Shown piece by piece: positions 60,775 to 64,000 of a stretch of DNA of 64,000 nt; positions within the stretch are counted from its first letter, which is position 1, and each line of letters opens with the position of its first letter. Source of the stretch: Dermatemys mawii (lineage: Eukaryota > Chordata > Testudines > Dermatemydidae); the NCBI GenBank assembly GCA_007922305.1, contig ML677366.1:7390404-7454403 (forward strand), written 5' to 3'. The translations under genes were made by a program, and so were the position numbers. The notes beneath the pieces are model-generated. The model did no database searches. It was given only the letters and a program-made list of their open reading frames with translations, and was not told the DNA's origin.

Positions 60775-62871
60775 GTCTACAACTGTATAAAGGTGGGACA
60801 AGAACCACTGCACAGCATGTTCCTCCAGTGCCTAGGAGGCTTTCTACATGAGCGAGCTGCCTCCCTCTACAGCACTAGGTCCTGAACTGGTTTCCCATCC
60901 CTTGCCGTCCAAGAGTTATAACTGAGCTCTTGCACAAACTACGCATTCCTTTGGGGAATTTATGGGAAGTATTTTGACTTCTTTTATCAGGCAGCCAACA
61001 TATAAGACCTGGCCTTGTTTCCTTTACAGTCAATGGAAACTTCCCATTGACCTAACTGCGACCAGAATGAGGCCCAAGGACTCTGATAATCAGAGGATAG
61101 CGGCGTGAACAATTACCCTAGTAAGTGCTGCTGGAAAGGAACCTTTGGTTGCGTGTTGGTGTTACCTTTGCCAAATACCTGTTTGCCACCGCAATCATTA
61201 ACAGATGCAAATGGAGCAGTCCTTCATTTGGACATTGTCCATGGGATGCACTGGACACCTATTAAAGCTCTGCGAGAACATCTGAAGGGGAACGATATGT
61301 ATTGGCAATACTTTAAAGCTCCAGCATCAGGGATTGCAACCACATGTTTAGGTTATTCAAGAAATGTTTGACTCTTGTTCTGAATGTGATTCAAGATGGG
61401 TTTGCTCCCAAGAACATTCCTGCTTTTCAGAACTTACCAGTTGCTCCAAAGGGGGGGTGGGGAAAATTGGATCTTATTAAAATGTTTTAGTGGTTACAAA
61501 TATGCTGGGCCGACTCCTCTGGTCCTTACCCAGGGCAGATTCCATACCCCGCCAGTGCAGGGTGTTTTGGTCAAGGAAGGACTCCAGGATTTGGGACAGT
61601 CCCAAGAAAATGTGCAATATTAAGTTAAAAAACATTTTTGTAAAGATTTGTTTTTAAAAAGACGGCTAAAATCCATATTTCTTCTTTACGTAATTCAGCC
61701 TCGGCTAGCGCTTAAACCAGACACACGTGGCAAAGGATGCTACTTGGTAAAGTGCCACGGGCAGCATTTCCCCGTTAAGAAAAGAACATGGCACCCAGTC
61801 TCTTAAAGAGCCAGACTAGTCCAAATGGAAAGGGCCCAACAGACAGTCCAGGGTGGTGCCTGGTTACCCACCCGCATTTCTCATCAAGTGCCCATTGCCT
61901 GGGGCCCTCAGCACTTTGGGGAGAACAGATCCTGCTGTCTACTGATGATTAGATTCTAGGTGTCGGTGGGGTTGAGGGAGGGCTCTGGGAACTCCCAATG
62001 TGAGGACAGTCAGTTTTGTGCAAGTGTTTTGTGGCAGGTGAGCATGGTCGGAGGAGTTCTACACCCCCAAAGGGTGGGTCCAAGACTGTGACCCCATCAC
62101 CTGAGCACTGGCCAGTGGTTAAAAAGGACATTAAGGTCCATTATTGTATATTTGATTACTTATTATACTGATAGACATTCAGAATCTACAAACAACTGAT
62201 CACAAAGTCACCAGCTAAGCTGCAAACAAATGACATCAGGGATGGAGCTCAGTAATTTGTGCTCTGTAAGCAAAGGATCCTGCCACTTGAGCTAAAGGGG
62301 AATCACCACCAACCATGCTAGTAAGAGAGCTTCTGTTCTCTGGGGGTTGCAGCCATTGGAGCCATAAACCTGAGCAGACTTGATGTTCTGAAGGCAGTGG
62401 TGATTTTTAGACACTAGCCAGCTAAAAAGGGGTCAGTCAAAATGTTTATCAAAAAACGCAGAGTCCGATCTCCTGCAAATTTGTTATCAAATTTCTGTCT
62501 AAAACAAACAAATAAAAATCCCCCTTGACCCCCACTGAAACATTTAGTTTTCAAAAATATTGAAACAAAACATGTTTCAGTTTGAAACAACTTTGTGTTT
62601 TGAATTTTGAATTTAATTTCTTTCAAAGGTTAGGAAACAAATTTCTGAGTTTTCTCAGTGTGATCAGCAAATCAAAAACTTGGTTATTCCACAGCTCTAA
62701 TCACCAGTCCCTCAAATAGAAATGACTTAAAAAGAGCAGAGACGTGACATGCTGCTAGCAAACATGCAGCAGTTCATTCTACACTCGGAAAAACCTTTTG
62801 TGTTTCTTTCCTTTAAATACATACGCTCGCTTACTGAAATTCTATCTACATAGAAAGAGAGATTCTCAACC

Positions 62872-63160
62872 TAAACCCTGGTCTACCCTGATCTAAGATA
62901 CACAACTTCAGCTCCGAGAATAGTGTAGCTGAAGTCAACGTACTTAGATTGACTTACCACGGCATCTTCACAGCGCTGGGTCAACCGCTGCCGCTCCCCC
63001 ATCGACTCTGTCTGTGCCTCTTACAGTGGTGGAGTTCCAGATTTGACAGGAGAGCGCTCGGAGATTGCTTTAGTGTGTCTAGATTAGATGAGATAAATTG
63101 ACCCCGCTGGATCAATTGCTACCCGCCGATTTGGCGGGCAGTGTAGATATACACTAAGGG
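62872..63160 (+). mobile_element. Palindrome-rich TIR element, family copy 3
   Basis: Starts CCTGGTCTACCCTGATCTAA and ends GCAGTGTAGATATACAC; ACACAACTTCAGCTCCGAGA and TGTAGCTGAAGTCAACGTAC parallel copy 1 at 540-835. Carries a terminal CCGCCGATTTGGCGGG hairpin. Confidence 0.75.
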
Positions 63161-64000
63161 GCATTTGGTTAGTACTGTTAGGTTAAAGTAATCTCTCTGA
63201 GGTTTACTTAGCTCTACATTTTGTGTATACCTATTCCAGCGTTCCAGTCATTGTGACTTAAATAACATCATTGAATGTGCACGCTTCACCCATCAAAGAC
63301 GTGTCTCTACTGATATTATAAATAGCTTTGACTAGACATAACACACTGAATTCAGAGAACCTGATTCCTGTCTCTGGTGGGAATCAGGAGTAACTTCACT
63401 TAATTCAATGGAGTCACCTCAATGTAAAACCTGAACAAGGCCTAGAATTTATAAATCATGTACATGTTGTAAACTGTGTAATATCCTGCATGATTCTGTG
63501 TGTTTAGTTACTTCTCCTAAATGCTTTGGTCAGGAAGATTTCCATTTCACTGGACTCTTGTGCAGAATAAATTAGCCAGAGTGCTGGGAGGCATAATATT
63601 TCTTCTTTTCCCACCTGCACAGTACTCTTACGCAGCCAGCATGGAGATGGCTGCAAACAATGCCTGCGAAAATAATCCCCCCCAAAAAACCCATAACATA
63701 CTATAATCACTGATCGTGTATTGAAAACTGAAATTTTGTACAGGGTCTTGCTTATGATTTTCTATTATTAGGAAAAACTTCCCACAAATCTCATTTTTCA
63801 TAGAAGATCACATATTAGTGCTCCTGCATGCAGTACACATACCCCCAAGTGATATCATGATTCAGCAGCTTTTGAACTGATAAAATGGATCACGGGTAGC
63901 CAGGGGTGCAAAGAGAGGAAGAAACATGTTAGAAAAGCAACCATAAATGTCATGTTCGAAGAAGCTGGGTCGAACAATCTACACTGAACTCTGCGCCTTT

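Larger units (their letters stand above)
41796..64000. other. Repeat-rich intergenic DNA, no gene recognised
   Basis: I examined both strands for exons with plausible splice sites and recognisable protein motifs and found none. All open frames are short, mostly under 150 codons, and fall in repeats or low-complexity DNA. Named repeats here are CR1 fragments, hAT-type elements, fold-backs and SINE-like pieces listed separately. Stretches with nothing recognised include 43.5-45.4, 46.4-47.1, 48.9-51.0, 56.9-58.2 and 60.8-62.8 kb. In human, from memory, ADAMTS16 is followed at a distance by ICE1, so an empty window is expected. Confidence 0.6.

Noticed and set aside
62236..62300. tRNA or tRNA-derived SINE head (GGAGCTCAGTAA resembles box A)
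   Set aside because: No box B and no cloverleaf can be drawn.

Overview
This is a vertebrate nuclear genome window, not a microbial one. Coding sequence is sparse, introns have GT-AG borders, and interspersed repeats dominate: CR1 LINE fragments, hAT-type elements flanked by 8-bp target duplications, fold-back elements and old SINE-like pieces. From memory, this repeat repertoire is typical of turtles. A turtle is my best guess, and another non-avian sauropsid is possible. Repeat family names come from recognition and were not searched.

One gene is supported: the 3' end of an ADAMTS metalloprotease on the + strand, best matched to ADAMTS16 (its sister ADAMTS18 is the alternative). Four exons join in a continuous frame. 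Exon 9729-9933 carries a complete thrombospondin type-1 repeat (TSR) and the start of the next. Exon 17788-17940 completes that TSR and starts the following one. Exon 34076-34253 completes the last TSR plus a linker. Exon 37522-37673 carries the six-cysteine PLAC domain and the stop codon. The protease, disintegrin, spacer and earlier TSR exons lie before base 1. Intron phases are 2 (entering the first exon), 0, 0 and 1, and each exon junction restores the reading frame.

Layout: 1-9728 is the 3' part of an upstream intron. Introns follow at 9934-17787, 17941-34075 and 34254-37521. A candidate long 3' UTR runs from 37674 to about 41.8 kb. From there to 64000 I see no exon, and the sequence reads as repeat-rich intergenic DNA.

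The most notable observations are these. (1) A 160-bp hAT-type element with a perfect 8-bp target duplication ends 26 bases before the last TSR exon, so it sits where that intron's branch point should be. (2) Two large inverted-repeat elements contain, on the minus strand, motifs arranged like a hammerhead ribozyme core, both with core changes. (3) One TSR has Asp where the O-fucose acceptor Ser/Thr is expected. (4) A roughly 190-bp direct repeat flanks a 600-bp hAT-like element. (5) One hAT-type element is nested inside another element with a perfect target duplication. No previously undescribed protein system was found.
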